A stretch of 13,202 nt of DNA, taken from assembly GCA_905215655.1 (NCBI GenBank), contig CAJMQT010000058.1:1-13202 (forward strand), in the 5' to 3' direction. Positions 1-8,100 of this stretch are shown here, piece after piece. Below the pieces are notes generated by a model. That model was not told where the DNA came from, searched no databases, and saw only the letters and a program-made list of their open reading frames with translations. Position numbers and translations under genes: made by a program. Origin of the DNA: an uncultured bacterium (GTDB lineage: Bacteria > Bacteroidota > Bacteroidia > Bacteroidales > Bacteroidaceae). Position 1 is the first letter of the stretch, and every line of letters starts with the position of its first letter.

Positions 1-63
1 GCCGTTGGACATATCCTTGAATACGACGGGGCGATAGTTTTCGGGATGAATACCTTTTTTCAT
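1..63 (-). CDS. rpmE2: 50S ribosomal protein L31 type B, N-terminal 21 codons (cut by window edge)
   Basis: Reading leftward from the ATG at 63-61, all 21 codons to the window edge are open and give MKKGIHPENYRPVVFKDMSN plus G. This is the characteristic start of the type B (zinc-independent, C-minus) form of large-subunit ribosomal protein L31; the IHPENYRPVVFKD segment is diagnostic. The rest of the protein (normally about 80-90 residues) lies outside the window, so the absence of the CxxC zinc motif of type A L31 cannot be checked here. The gene is transcribed away from the wecA-like gene and has a good Bacteroidota promoter 43-74 bp upstream of its start. The leader is AT-rich with no Shine-Dalgarno sequence, which is normal for this phylum. 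Confidence 0.85.
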   Translation of the reverse strand, partial: MKKGIHPENYRPVVFKDMSNG

Positions 64-105
64 TTTAATTGTTAATATTGAATATGTATAAAATCTTTTG
101 GGTTG

Positions 106-137
106 CAAAGTTACGACATTTTTTCTATACCTCCAAA
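106..137 (-). promoter_or_regulatory. Bacteroidota-type promoter for rpmE2
   Basis: On the minus strand a -33 TTTG (137-134) is followed after 20 bp by TAACTTTG (113-106), an exact match to the -7 consensus TAnnTTTG used by the Bacteroidota primary sigma factor. The predicted transcript start is near position 99, leaving a leader of about 36 nt before the rpmE2 ATG. Confidence 0.7.
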
Positions 138-155
138 TGTTTTCTTTGTTTTTTT

Positions 156-235
156 AAAGTAAACGAGTTGACAAGTCAACAAGTCGACAAGCTAATCAGC
201 TCGTTTACTCATCTACTTGTCAACTCGTTTACTTT
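156..235. repeat. 21-bp perfect inverted repeat with internal 8-bp direct repeats
   Basis: The arms at 156-176 and 215-235 are exact reverse complements (AAAGTAAACGAGTTGACAAG + T on the left), separated by 38 bp. The inner side of the left arm continues into three copies of an 8-bp direct repeat (GACAAGTC, AACAAGTC, GACAAGCT; 170-193). A smaller palindrome, GTTGAC-aa-GTCAAC, lies at 167-180. As RNA the arms would form a long hairpin, but the element sits between two divergent genes just upstream of the rpmE2 promoter, so a terminator role for either flanking gene is not obvious. I see no transposase and no flanking target-site duplication. Confidence 0.8.
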
Positions 236-242
236 CAATTTT

Positions 243-323
243 AAAAGGTAAGCTTTTACATTGCAAAAGGCGGTCTTTTACACGCCAAAAGGTAAGCTTT
301 TGCAAGGCAAAAGACCGCCTTTT
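243..323. repeat. Four palindrome-like units at an exact 22-bp period
   Basis: Four 15-bp units of the form AAAAG-N5-CTTTT begin at 243, 265, 287 and 309, exactly 22 bp apart. The N5 cores are GTAAG, GCGGT, GTAAG and ACCGC. Units 1 and 3 are identical direct copies. Units 2 and 4 are exact reverse complements, and with one extra base pair (264-279 with 309-324) they can form a 16-bp stem that encloses unit 3. The 7-bp spacers are related but not identical. The spacing is about two helical turns. No protein is encoded here. A REP-like or protein-binding role is possible but unproven. Confidence 0.85.
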
Positions 324-324
324 G

Positions 325-546
325 GAAATCGACGGTTTGCAGATGGAAACTGTAAGTAAAAGCAATTAAAATATTACGGATTATAAGTTTCAGCCCAAGT
401 TTTTATCTTCATATTTTACAAGCGACATCTCACGAAATACCGAAAGAATGTCATCAAGGCGCCGATTGCCTCTAAATAATTTTAAGAATGATGCAATATT
501 TCGGATTTAAAACGGTTAATATATATGAAAAAACCATGAAATAAAG
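325..546. other. AT-rich leader region of the wecA-like gene, nothing recognised
   Basis: This stretch completes the 483-bp divergent spacer between rpmE2 and the wecA-like gene. I see no credible reading frame, RNA gene or convincing TAnnTTTG promoter. The nearest match, TAAGTTTC at 384-391, has no properly spaced TTTG partner. The wecA-like gene must be transcribed from somewhere in this spacer, but the site cannot be assigned by eye. Confidence 0.5.
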
Positions 547-1644
547 ATGAATACATACTTACTTTGTATAATCGGAGTCTTCATAATAAGTACAATCTGC
601 GGATTTATATTCATACCGATAATATTAAATTACTGTAAGGCAAAGCAGCTATACGACATCCCCAACGCGCGGAAAATACACAAAAACGCCATTCCGCGGC
701 TCGGCGGAATATCCTTTATTCCGGGCATGTTCATATCTTTCATGGTCGCCGTATCCGTTATCGACGCTCCCGACAATTTTATCCGCATCAGCCTTTGGAG
801 TTTCTTTTTCCCTTTGGGCACATTGCTTATCTACGGAATGGGCATCGTCGACGACATCCTCGGATTATCGCCCTCACGCAAGTTCATCGTCCAGATAATT
901 GCGGCATGCCTGCTGCCGTTCTCCGGATTATGCCTGAACAACATGTACGGTTTCCTCGGCATTCACGAGATACCTTATTATATAAGTTTCCCCCTGACCG
1001 TTCTCGTCATCGTCTTCATCGACAACGCCATCAATCTGATTGACGGAATAGACGGTCTGGCGGCAAGTCTCTCGATACTTGCGCTCTGCGGCTTCCTGTA
1101 TCTTTTCCTTGAACAGGAGGTCTGGTCGTTCTCAATCCTTATCACAGGACTTATCGGCGTGCTCTCGGCTTTTCTCTATTTCAACATTTTCGGAAGTGCC
1201 GAGAAAAACAGGAAAATATTCATGGGCGACTCGGGCAGCCTCACATTAGGCTTCATCCTCGGCTTTCTCTGCGTGAAATATTCGATGGACAACATCCACG
1301 TAATGCCCTATCAGAAGGCGGATTTCATAATGCCGTTCACTCTGCTGTTGGTTCCCATCTTCGACGTTTTCCGCGTATTCTTCGTCCGCATCAGTCATCA
1401 CAAGTCGCCGTTTGTAGCCGACAAGAACCACATTCACCACAAACTGATGTCAACGGGCTTGTCGCAGCATAAAGCGCTGATAACCATTCTTTTGCTCGCG
1501 GTATTCTTCATCGTGTTGAACCTGCTGCTGCTTCACGCCGTTTGCAACACCGTCGTTTTCTTCATCGACATCCTTGTTTATATCACTATCAACCTGATAA
1601 TAAACCGGTTGATAAGGAAACATGCGGCAAAAGCCGAGGCATGA
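547..1644 (+). CDS. wecA: Polyprenyl-phosphate N-acetylhexosamine-1-phosphate transferase (WecA/TagO type, MraY-like)
   Basis: This is an integral membrane enzyme of the PNPT family (365 aa) that transfers a sugar-1-phosphate from a UDP-sugar, usually UDP-GlcNAc, to undecaprenyl phosphate on the cytoplasmic face. That step starts O-antigen, capsule or exopolysaccharide synthesis. Family motifs are all present: the N-terminal DIPNARKIHKNAIPRLGG (37-54), the Mg-binding DD at 102-103, the NAINLIDGIDGL block at 160-171, MGDSGS at 226-231, PIFDVFRV at 270-277 and the HIHH motif at 295-298. The HIHH motif is typical of WecA/TagO enzymes rather than MraY. About ten or eleven hydrophobic helices are visible, starting at residue 3. 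ATGs at 525 and 536 are out of frame, so the start at 547 is chosen. The exact amino sugar cannot be told from sequence; GlcNAc is the usual assumption. No glycosyltransferase neighbours lie in the window. Confidence 0.88.
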   Translation: MNTYLLCIIGVFIISTICGFIFIPIILNYCKAKQLYDIPNARKIHKNAIPRLGGISFIPGMFISFMVAVSVIDAPDNFIRISLWSFFFPLGTLLIYGMGIVDDILGLSPSRKFIVQIIAACLLPFSGLCLNNMYGFLGIHEIPYYISFPLTVLVIVFIDNAINLIDGIDGLAASLSILALCGFLYLFLEQEVWSFSILITGLIGVLSAFLYFNIFGSAEKNRKIFMGDSGSLTLGFILGFLCVKYSMDNIHVMPYQKADFIMPFTLLLVPIFDVFRVFFVRISHHKSPFVADKNHIHHKLMSTGLSQHKALITILLLAVFFIVLNLLLLHAVCNTVVFFIDILVYITINLIINRLIRKHAAKAEA

Positions 1645-1699
1645 CGTCACAGACAACAAAGACAGATAAAACAAAAGGGAGCATTTCATCCGCTTAACT

Positions 1700-1730
1700 T
1701 TTGTTCTTCGATAGATTTGTGTTATCTTTG
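1700..1730 (+). promoter_or_regulatory. Bacteroidota-type promoter for dnaX
   Basis: TTTG at 1700-1703, 19 bp, then TATCTTTG at 1723-1730 is a full match to the TTTG / TAnnTTTG consensus. The transcript should start near 1737, leaving a leader of about 38 nt with no Shine-Dalgarno. dnaX can therefore be expressed independently of the upstream membrane transferase gene, which ends 55 bp before this promoter. Confidence 0.8.
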
Positions 1731-1774
1731 CATTACAAATAGCCCCTATCCCAAACGCACATTAATTATATATT

Positions 1775-3601
1775 ATGAAAGAATACATCGTCTCGGCACG
1801 CAAATACAGACCCGTATCGTTTGACACGGTGGTAGGTCAGGCGGCTCTAACGACAACTCTTAAAAATGCCGTCAAGAGCGGGAAACTGGCTCACGCCTAC
1901 CTATTCTGCGGTCCGAGAGGCGTCGGCAAGACCACATGCGCACGCATCTTTGCCAAAGCTATCAACTGTCAGAACCCCACAGAAGACGGCGAAGCATGCA
2001 ACGAATGCGAAAGCTGCAAGGCGTTCAACGAGCAACGCTCATACAATATCTTCGAACTTGACGCGGCAAGCAACAACTCGGTGGAGAACATCAAGACGCT
2101 GATGGAACAGACACGCATACCCCCGCAGGTAGGCAAATACAAGGTTTTCATCATCGACGAGGTACACATGCTCTCCACGGCGGCATTCAACGCATTTCTG
2201 AAAACACTCGAAGAACCGCCCGCACACGTCATTTTCATCCTCGCGACTACGGAAAAGCACAAAATACTTCCTACAATCATATCACGCTGCCAGATTTATG
2301 ACTTCGAGCGGATGACCGTTCCCAACATCATAAATCACTTGAAATCGGTAGCTGAGAAGGAAGGTATCACATACGAGGAAGAGGCTCTCGCCGTCATAGC
2401 CGAGAAGGCGGACGGCGGCATGAGAGACGCCCTCTCGGTGTTTGACCAAGCCGCCAGCTTCTGTCAGGGCAACATCACGTACAAGAAAGTGATAGAAGAC
2501 TTGAACGTGCTTGACGCCGACAACTACTTCAACATCATCGACCTGTGCCTCGAAAACAAAGCCGCCGACGTGCTTGTGCTGCTCGACGGCGTGATAAACA
2601 AGGGCTTTGACGGCGGTAATCTGATAAACGGTCTGGCGGTGCATGTCAGAAACGTGCTCATGGCAAAAGACGAACAGACACTGCCATTGCTGCAAGTCAG
2701 CCAACGACAGACCGAGCGTTACAAGGAGCAGGCACTGAAATGCCCGACAAATTTCCTGTATAAGGCGTTACGGATAATGAACGACTGCGACATAAACTAT
2801 CGTCAGAGCAGCAACAAAAAGTTGCTCGTGGAACTTACGTTGATTGAAATAGCGCAGATAACGCAGGCTGATGAAGACGGTGCAGGCTCGGGGCGTTGCC
2901 CTAAGAGACTGAAATCCCTGTTCAAAAATCTTATCAGCGCTCGGCAGACAGCGGTCAAGCAGGTGACCTCCGCCGAACCTCCCGTAAACCGACGCACCAC
3001 CGCCTCGGCTCACGACACAGACAAAGACAACGCGGAACAGCCGGCTACTGACGCACCGCAAACAACAAGCAGCACGGCGAGTGGAGGCGGCAACGGCTCG
3101 CAGACGTCGCCGACGCCAATCCGAAAGGGACTGAAACTGGGCGGCATAAGCAAGACTTTCGCCAATCTCAGGCAGAAGAACGACAAGACGGAACAGACAT
3201 CTTACGACGAGACAGACATCAAGGACACGGGCGAGAAAAACCAATTTTCCGAAGAACAGCTCCTCGTCCAATGGCTGGCGATGTGTAACCGAATGCCCCA
3301 GAAGATGACCGGCATTGCGTCAAGAATGAAGAACATGACGCCGAAGATTGTCGACTTTCCCAATATCGAACTTGTTGTCGACAATCAAATTCTGCTCGAC
3401 GACATAACGAAAATCAAGGGGCGGATACGCAACACCTTGGTGATAAGTCTGAAAAACAGCGATATAAAGATAGATTTCAGGCTTGCGAAACAAGAAGAAA
3501 TCAAACCTATCCTGACTAATCGGGAACGCTTTGACGAACTAAAAAACAGCAACAAGACGTTCAAGACATTGAGCGACATGTTGAAGTTGGAACTCACATA
3601 A
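1775..3601 (+). CDS. dnaX: DNA polymerase III subunit gamma/tau (clamp-loader ATPase)
   Basis: This is the ATPase subunit of the replicative clamp loader, which opens and loads the beta sliding clamp at primer junctions in the cytoplasm. The AAA+ core spans roughly residues 1-240: the N-terminal YIVSARKYRPVSFDTVVGQ, Walker A GPRGVGKT (46-53), a four-cysteine zinc module (C65, C75, C78, C81), Walker B VFIIDEVHML (124-133), sensor 1 in ATTEKHK (157-163), the arginine finger in the SRC motif (R171) and sensor 2 in GGMRDALS (214-221). The lid and collar helices run to about 365. A low-complexity linker rich in T, S, A, Q and D (about 366-490) follows, then a basic C-terminal domain to 608 resembling the tau-specific region of other Bacteroidota. 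No convincing slippery heptamer for programmed frameshifting to a short gamma form is seen. The gene ends in two in-frame stops (TAA TAA). Confidence 0.95.
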   Translation: MKEYIVSARKYRPVSFDTVVGQAALTTTLKNAVKSGKLAHAYLFCGPRGVGKTTCARIFAKAINCQNPTEDGEACNECESCKAFNEQRSYNIFELDAASNNSVENIKTLMEQTRIPPQVGKYKVFIIDEVHMLSTAAFNAFLKTLEEPPAHVIFILATTEKHKILPTIISRCQIYDFERMTVPNIINHLKSVAEKEGITYEEEALAVIAEKADGGMRDALSVFDQAASFCQGNITYKKVIEDLNVLDADNYFNIIDLCLENKAADVLVLLDGVINKGFDGGNLINGLAVHVRNVLMAKDEQTLPLLQVSQRQTERYKEQALKCPTNFLYKALRIMNDCDINYRQSSNKKLLVELTLIEIAQITQADEDGAGSGRCPKRLKSLFKNLISARQTAVKQVTSAEPPVNRRTTASAHDTDKDNAEQPATDAPQTTSSTASGGGNGSQTSPTPIRKGLKLGGISKTFANLRQKNDKTEQTSYDETDIKDTGEKNQFSEEQLLVQWLAMCNRMPQKMTGIASRMKNMTPKIVDFPNIELVVDNQILLDDITKIKGRIRNTLVISLKNSDIKIDFRLAKQEEIKPILTNRERFDELKNSNKTFKTLSDMLKLELT

Positions 3602-3603
3602 TA

Positions 3604-3743
3604 AATTAAGAATTAAGAGTTTCGGGAATTAAGAATTAAGAGTTAAAAATTAAGAAAATGTGCATATAGGGTAATTTTCTTAATTCTTAACTCTTAATTC
3701 TTAATTCCAAAAGCTCTTAATTCCTAACTCTTAATTCTTAATT
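3604..3743. terminator. Nested ATTAAG palindrome between convergent dnaX and asnA, probable two-way terminator
   Basis: The whole gap between the dnaX and asnA stop codons is built from ATTAAG-type units. An inner pair of 35-bp arms (3625-3659 and 3674-3708) is complementary with a single A-C mismatch around a 14-nt loop. An outer pair of 18-bp arms (AATTAAGAATTAAGAGTT at 3604-3621, its complement at 3726-3743) encloses it. The stem is AT-rich and has no clean U-tract of its own, but its position between two converging genes supports termination or mRNA 3'-end protection in both directions. Similar ATTAAG repeats are, from memory, frequent in Bacteroidota intergenic DNA. Confidence 0.7.
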
Positions 3744-4781
3744 CTATATGATATTCATTCCCAACTCTTCCGCTTCTTTCAGCATTTCGTCAGGCCAGAT
3801 ACTTGCTTGAATTTCTCCCAAGTGTGCCTTATGCAGCAAGACCATACACAGGCGGCTCTGACCTATACCGCCGCCGATGCTGAGCGGCAACTCGCCTGAC
3901 AGAAGTTTTTTGTGGAAATAAAGGTCTTTCCTATCCTCCTTGCCCGTTATTTCAAGCTGGCGCAACAGCGCTTCTTTGTTCACACGGATACCCATTGACG
4001 AGAGTTCGACAGAGCGATTGAGCGTGGGATACCAAATCAGGATATCTCCGTTCAGACCTTTGTGTCCGTTGCCCGTGTCCGTCGTCCAGTCATCATAGTC
4101 AGGTGCGCGACCGTCGTGCGGTTTGCCATTGGCAAGCTTGCCGCCTATACCTATTATAAATACAGCGCCATACTTTTTACAGATAAGGTCCTCGCGTTCC
4201 TTGTCGCTCTTGTCGGGATACTGTGCCAGCAGTTCTTCGCTGTGGATAAAGTGTATCTTGCGTGGCAGAAACGGTTTCAGACACGAGTAACGCTCGCAAA
4301 CGAGATATTCGGTGCGCAGTATCGCGGCGTAAATGCGGCTGACAACGTCTTTCAGATAGTCCACGTTGCGGTCTTCATCGGTGATCACCGACTCCCAGTC
4401 CCACTGATCCACATAGAGCGAATGCAGGTTGTCCAGTTCCTCATCAGCCCTTATCGCGTTCATGTCGGCATACACGCCGTAGCCCGGCTCCACATCGTAA
4501 TCTGCAAGAGTGAGTCTCTTCCATTTTGCCAACGAGTGCACAACTTCGGCATTTGCGTCGCCAAGATCTTTTATCGGGAAGGTCACAGGGCGCTCCACTC
4601 CGTTGAGGTCGTCGTTAATTCCGAGTCCTTTCAGCACGAAGAGCGGTGCCGTCACACGGCGCAAACGCAGTTCTGTGGACAGGTTTTGCTGGAAAAAATC
4701 CTTTATAAGTTTTATGCCCTGCTCTGTCTGACGCATGTTCAGCAGCGTCTTATAGTTGACGGGCTTAATCAGTCTGCTCAT
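3744..4781 (-). CDS. asnA: Aspartate--ammonia ligase (ammonia-dependent asparagine synthetase A)
   Basis: AsnA makes L-asparagine from aspartate, ammonia and ATP through a beta-aspartyl-AMP intermediate; it is a cytoplasmic enzyme with a class II aminoacyl-tRNA synthetase fold. The 345 residues match the usual family length (about 330-345). Recognisable segments are the N-terminal MRQTEQGIKLIKDFFQQNL (16-34), FVLKGLGINDDLNGVERPV (48-66), the HSLYVDQWDWE block (120-130), GIGGKLANGKPHDGRAPDYD (211-230) with DW following, and the motif-3-like GGGIGQSRLCM (303-313). Translation starts at the ATG complementary to 4779-4781, directly downstream of a good promoter. The gene converges on dnaX and shares the palindromic gap with it. 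Nothing suggests truncation or transfer. Confidence 0.96.
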   Translation of the reverse strand: MSRLIKPVNYKTLLNMRQTEQGIKLIKDFFQQNLSTELRLRRVTAPLFVLKGLGINDDLNGVERPVTFPIKDLGDANAEVVHSLAKWKRLTLADYDVEPGYGVYADMNAIRADEELDNLHSLYVDQWDWESVITDEDRNVDYLKDVVSRIYAAILRTEYLVCERYSCLKPFLPRKIHFIHSEELLAQYPDKSDKEREDLICKKYGAVFIIGIGGKLANGKPHDGRAPDYDDWTTDTGNGHKGLNGDILIWYPTLNRSVELSSMGIRVNKEALLRQLEITGKEDRKDLYFHKKLLSGELPLSIGGGIGQSRLCMVLLHKAHLGEIQASIWPDEMLKEAEELGMNII

Positions 4782-4816
4782 ATCTCGTTTTTACGTTTAA
4801 CGTGTTAAATCGGGCG

Positions 4817-4847
4817 CAAAGATATAAATAAATAATTAAAACGCAAT
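4817..4847 (-). promoter_or_regulatory. Bacteroidota-type promoter for asnA
   Basis: On the minus strand ATTG (4847-4844, consensus TTTG) is followed after 19 bp by TATCTTTG (4824-4817), an exact TAnnTTTG match. The predicted transcript start lies near 4810, giving a leader of about 29 nt before the asnA ATG. Confidence 0.75.
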
Positions 4848-5165
4848 CGAATTTATTGAAAATTATCCAAAATGTCATGATAATATTTAAATTCTTGACA
4901 TATTGAAAGTTATTTTATTCAATTTGAACAATATCGTTTTTCGCATCCGTTTGTATTCTGTCCTTTTTCAAGCAATAGCCTCAACAACATCCGCAATTTG
5001 CCATGTCGACTTTCAAATAAAACAAGATAAGTCATTCAATTCTTTAATCTTTTCAACTTTTCATCATTTATTTGTATTCTTTTTCATTTGTTTTTACTAT
5101 CTTTACAACCGTTTTATGATTACAAACCTTAACAAACGACGTCTTTATATAAAGAATAAAACACA
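4848..5165. other. AT-rich divergent spacer upstream of the carbohydrate-enzyme operon
   Basis: This spacer separates asnA from the rightward enzyme operon. It is clearly more AT-rich than the genes. An open frame at 4903-5169 looks non-coding: low-complexity, rich in F, I and Y, and overlapping the next start. Two short symmetric sites might be regulator targets: ATGTCA/TGACAT (4872-4877 and 4896-4901) and TTCAA-T-TTGAA (4918-4928). Both could be chance in such AT-rich DNA. No RNA gene or riboswitch is recognised. Confidence 0.5.
5071..5105 (+). promoter_or_regulatory. Possible promoter for the three-gene enzyme operon
   Basis: TTTG at 5071-5074 and TATCTTTA at 5098-5105 resemble the Bacteroidota promoter, with one mismatch in the -7 element and a rather long 23-bp spacing. 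The weak match would fit a promoter needing an activator, but that is inference. A transcript from here would start near 5112 with a leader of about 54 nt. Confidence 0.4.
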
Positions 5166-8100
5166 ATGAAAAAGCCTTTTTTATCCACCATCATAGCCTT
5201 GGCGGCGATGATATCGTGCCCTTCCGTTGCGAAGGATGTTTATGTTTCCACTTCTTTTCATGAGCCGGCTAACGAGGGCTTGCGCTTCATTTACAGCTAC
5301 GACGGTCTGAAATGGGACACCATTCAAGGCACGTTCCTACGTCCGGAGACGGGCAATCAGAAAGTGATGCGCGACCCGTCGATAGTGAAAGGACCCGACG
5401 GCACATTCCACCTTGTGTGGACTTCGAGCTGGAGAGGCGACCGCGGCTTTGGCTACTCGTCGTCGAAAGACCTGATACATTGGACACCGCAGCGCTTCAT
5501 CGAAGTGATGGACGACCCTACGACGGTAAATGTTTGGGCGCCTGAACTGTTCTACGACGACGTCAGAAAGCAGTATATGATTATTTGGGCGTCATGCGTG
5601 CCGGGCAAGTTCCCCGACTATCAGGAAGACCATAACAACAACCACCGTCTATATTATGTGACGACAAAAGACTTCAAGAAGTTCAGCAAGGCGCGACTGC
5701 TTATCGATCCCGATTTCAGTTGCATCGACGCGACGATGGTTAAGCGTGGGAAAGACGACTACGTAATGGTATTGAAGGACAACAGTCGCCCGATGCGCAA
5801 TATCAAGGTCGCGTTTGCCAAGACGCCTTACGGACCATGGAGCAAGGCTTCCCAGCCGTTCACCGAAATGTTTACCGAAGGTCCGTCGACCGCATACGTC
5901 AACGGTTGGTATTACATCTATTACGACTCTTACCGCCATAAGATTTACGGTGCACACCGCACAAAAGACTTCAAGACATTCCAAGACCAGACGGGAGCGG
6001 TCAGCTTCCCCGTAGGTCATAAACACGGAACGGTGTTCATGGCATCGGAAGAGATTGTCGAGAACCTTAAAAAGTATAACAGCGAGTCGGTGCATTACAC
6101 CGGAAAGACCGTTGCAACACCCGCACGTCACGACGGCGGACTGTCACCCGTGGTGGGAGTTCACACCATTCAGACAATGAGGGCTGAAAAGGGTTGGCTC
6201 TACAACCATCAGCCGATGTTGGCATACTGGAACGGAAAATTCTACATGCACTACCTCACCGACCCGCGCAGCGAGCACGAAGCACCCGGAAAGACAATGT
6301 TGCAGACCTCGACAGACGGTTACACATGGACCAAACCGGTGGATCTGTTCCCTGAATACAAAGTGCCCGACGGTTTCACAAAGCCCACCCTACCGGGCAT
6401 CAAGGCTAAAAATCTGAAAGCGATAATGCACCAACGCGTGGGATGGTATGTATCAAAGAAAGGCAAACTCATCGCAATGGGCAACTACAACGTGGCACTA
6501 ACGCCGAAAGATCATCCAAACGATGGTAACGGAATAGGACGTGTGGCACGCGAGATAAAGGCGGACGGCTCGTTCGGACCTATCTATTTCATCTACTACA
6601 ACCATGGTTTCAGCGAGAAAAACACAGACTATCCTTATTATAAAAAGGCAAAAGACAAAGACTTTATAAAGGCTTGCGACGAGATACTGGCAAACCCGAT
6701 GTATCGCATGCAGTGGGTTGAAGAGGCTGACAGAGACGACAAGATACTGCCTTTGAAGACTCCTTACAAGGCGTTCAGCGGCTACACGCTGCCCGACGGA
6801 CGCAAGGTGGGACTGTGGAAACACGCCCTCACGAGCATGAGTTATGACGGCGGAAACACATGGAGAGAGCCCGTAAACAGAGCGCACGGCTTTGTCAACT
6901 CCAACGCGAAGATATGGGGACAACGCCTTTCGGACGGCACTTACGCCACGGTTTACAATCCGGCGGAATACCGTTGGCCGCTCGCCATATCGCTGAGCAA
7001 GGACGGACTGGAATACACCACGCTCAATCTTGTTAACGGCGAGGTGACCCCCGAGCGTCATTGGGGCTTTTACAAGAGTTTCGGACCGCAGTACACGCGC
7101 GGAATACTTGAAGGCAACGGCACGCCACCGGACAACAATCTGTGGGTTACTTACAGCAACAACAAAGAGGATATGTGGGTTTCGTGCATCCCTGTTCCCG
7201 TAAAGACATTTGCGACAGAGCATGCCTCAGGCAGCTTCGGCAGATATTCCAAACTGGCAGACATGGCTGACTGGAACATCTATTCACCGCTTTGGGCTCC
7301 CGTTGAACTTGACGGCGAATGGCTGAAAATGAGCGACAAAGACCCGTATGACTATGCCAAGGTGGAGAAAGTGATACCTGCCACAAAAGAACTGACCGTC
7401 GAATTTGACGTGAAGGCGTCTCAGAACGACCACGGACAGCTGAACATCGAGTTCCTTGACGACAAAGGCAACATGTGCTCGCGCATCGTCCTTGACAACA
7501 CCGCGACAATAAAAGTGAAAGGCGGAGCACGCTACGGCGGCATGGTCAAGAACTATGAGCCGGGCAAGACTTATCATATTAAAGCGCAACTCTCAGTCGA
7601 CGGACATGTCGGCACATACTTCGTAAACGGCAAGAAAGCAACGTCACGCATGTTCGACACACCGGTCGAGGCGATAACAAGAATTGTTTTCCGCACCGGA
7701 GACCTATTTGCAAAACCCGACATCGAGACCCCTGCCGACCAGACGGAAGACATGCCGCGTGCCGACGAGCAAGACCCGATAGCAACATTCGCCATCGCCA
7801 ACGTCGTGACTTCATCATCTGATGCAGACGCAACAGCCGCCGTTTTGAAGTACGACAACTACAAGCATTACGCCGAAAAATTTAATACGATGGAGGACGA
7901 GAACATCGTCACAACCATCCCCAACAGCCAATCATCCGAATGGATGAGTCGTAACGTTCCCTTGTTCGACTGTCCTGACAAAGCGATGGAAGAGATGTAT
8001 TACTATCGTTGGTGGACATTGCGCAAGCATATAAAGCGCACTCCCGTCGGATACGGCATGACAGAATTTCTCGTTCAGCGTTCCTATGCCGACAGATATA

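Noticed and set aside
156..235. Insertion sequence ends or an intact MITE
   Set aside because: Only 80 bp in total, no transposase and no visible target-site duplication; kept simply as an inverted repeat.
69..251. 60-residue plus-strand open frame in the divergent spacer
   Set aside because: It crosses the rpmE2 promoter and the left inverted repeat, has low-complexity sequence and matches no known family; it is a by-product of AT-rich repeats.
243..323. CRISPR array
   Set aside because: The period is only 22 bp, the variable part is 5-7 bp, there are no spacers of phage-like length and no cas genes nearby.
2810..2945. Programmed frameshift site making a short DnaX gamma form
   Set aside because: Runs of five A occur near 2816 and 2925, but neither makes a proper slippery heptamer with a clear downstream hairpin and early stop as in E. 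coli.
4062..4808. 248-residue plus-strand frame opposite asnA
   Set aside because: It is antisense to a fully conserved asnA and covers its promoter; the length comes from codon bias of the true strand.
4903..5169. 88-residue open frame before the enzyme operon
   Set aside because: Rich in F, I, Y and K, lies in AT-rich promoter DNA and overlaps the start of the large enzyme; no start context or recognisable domain.
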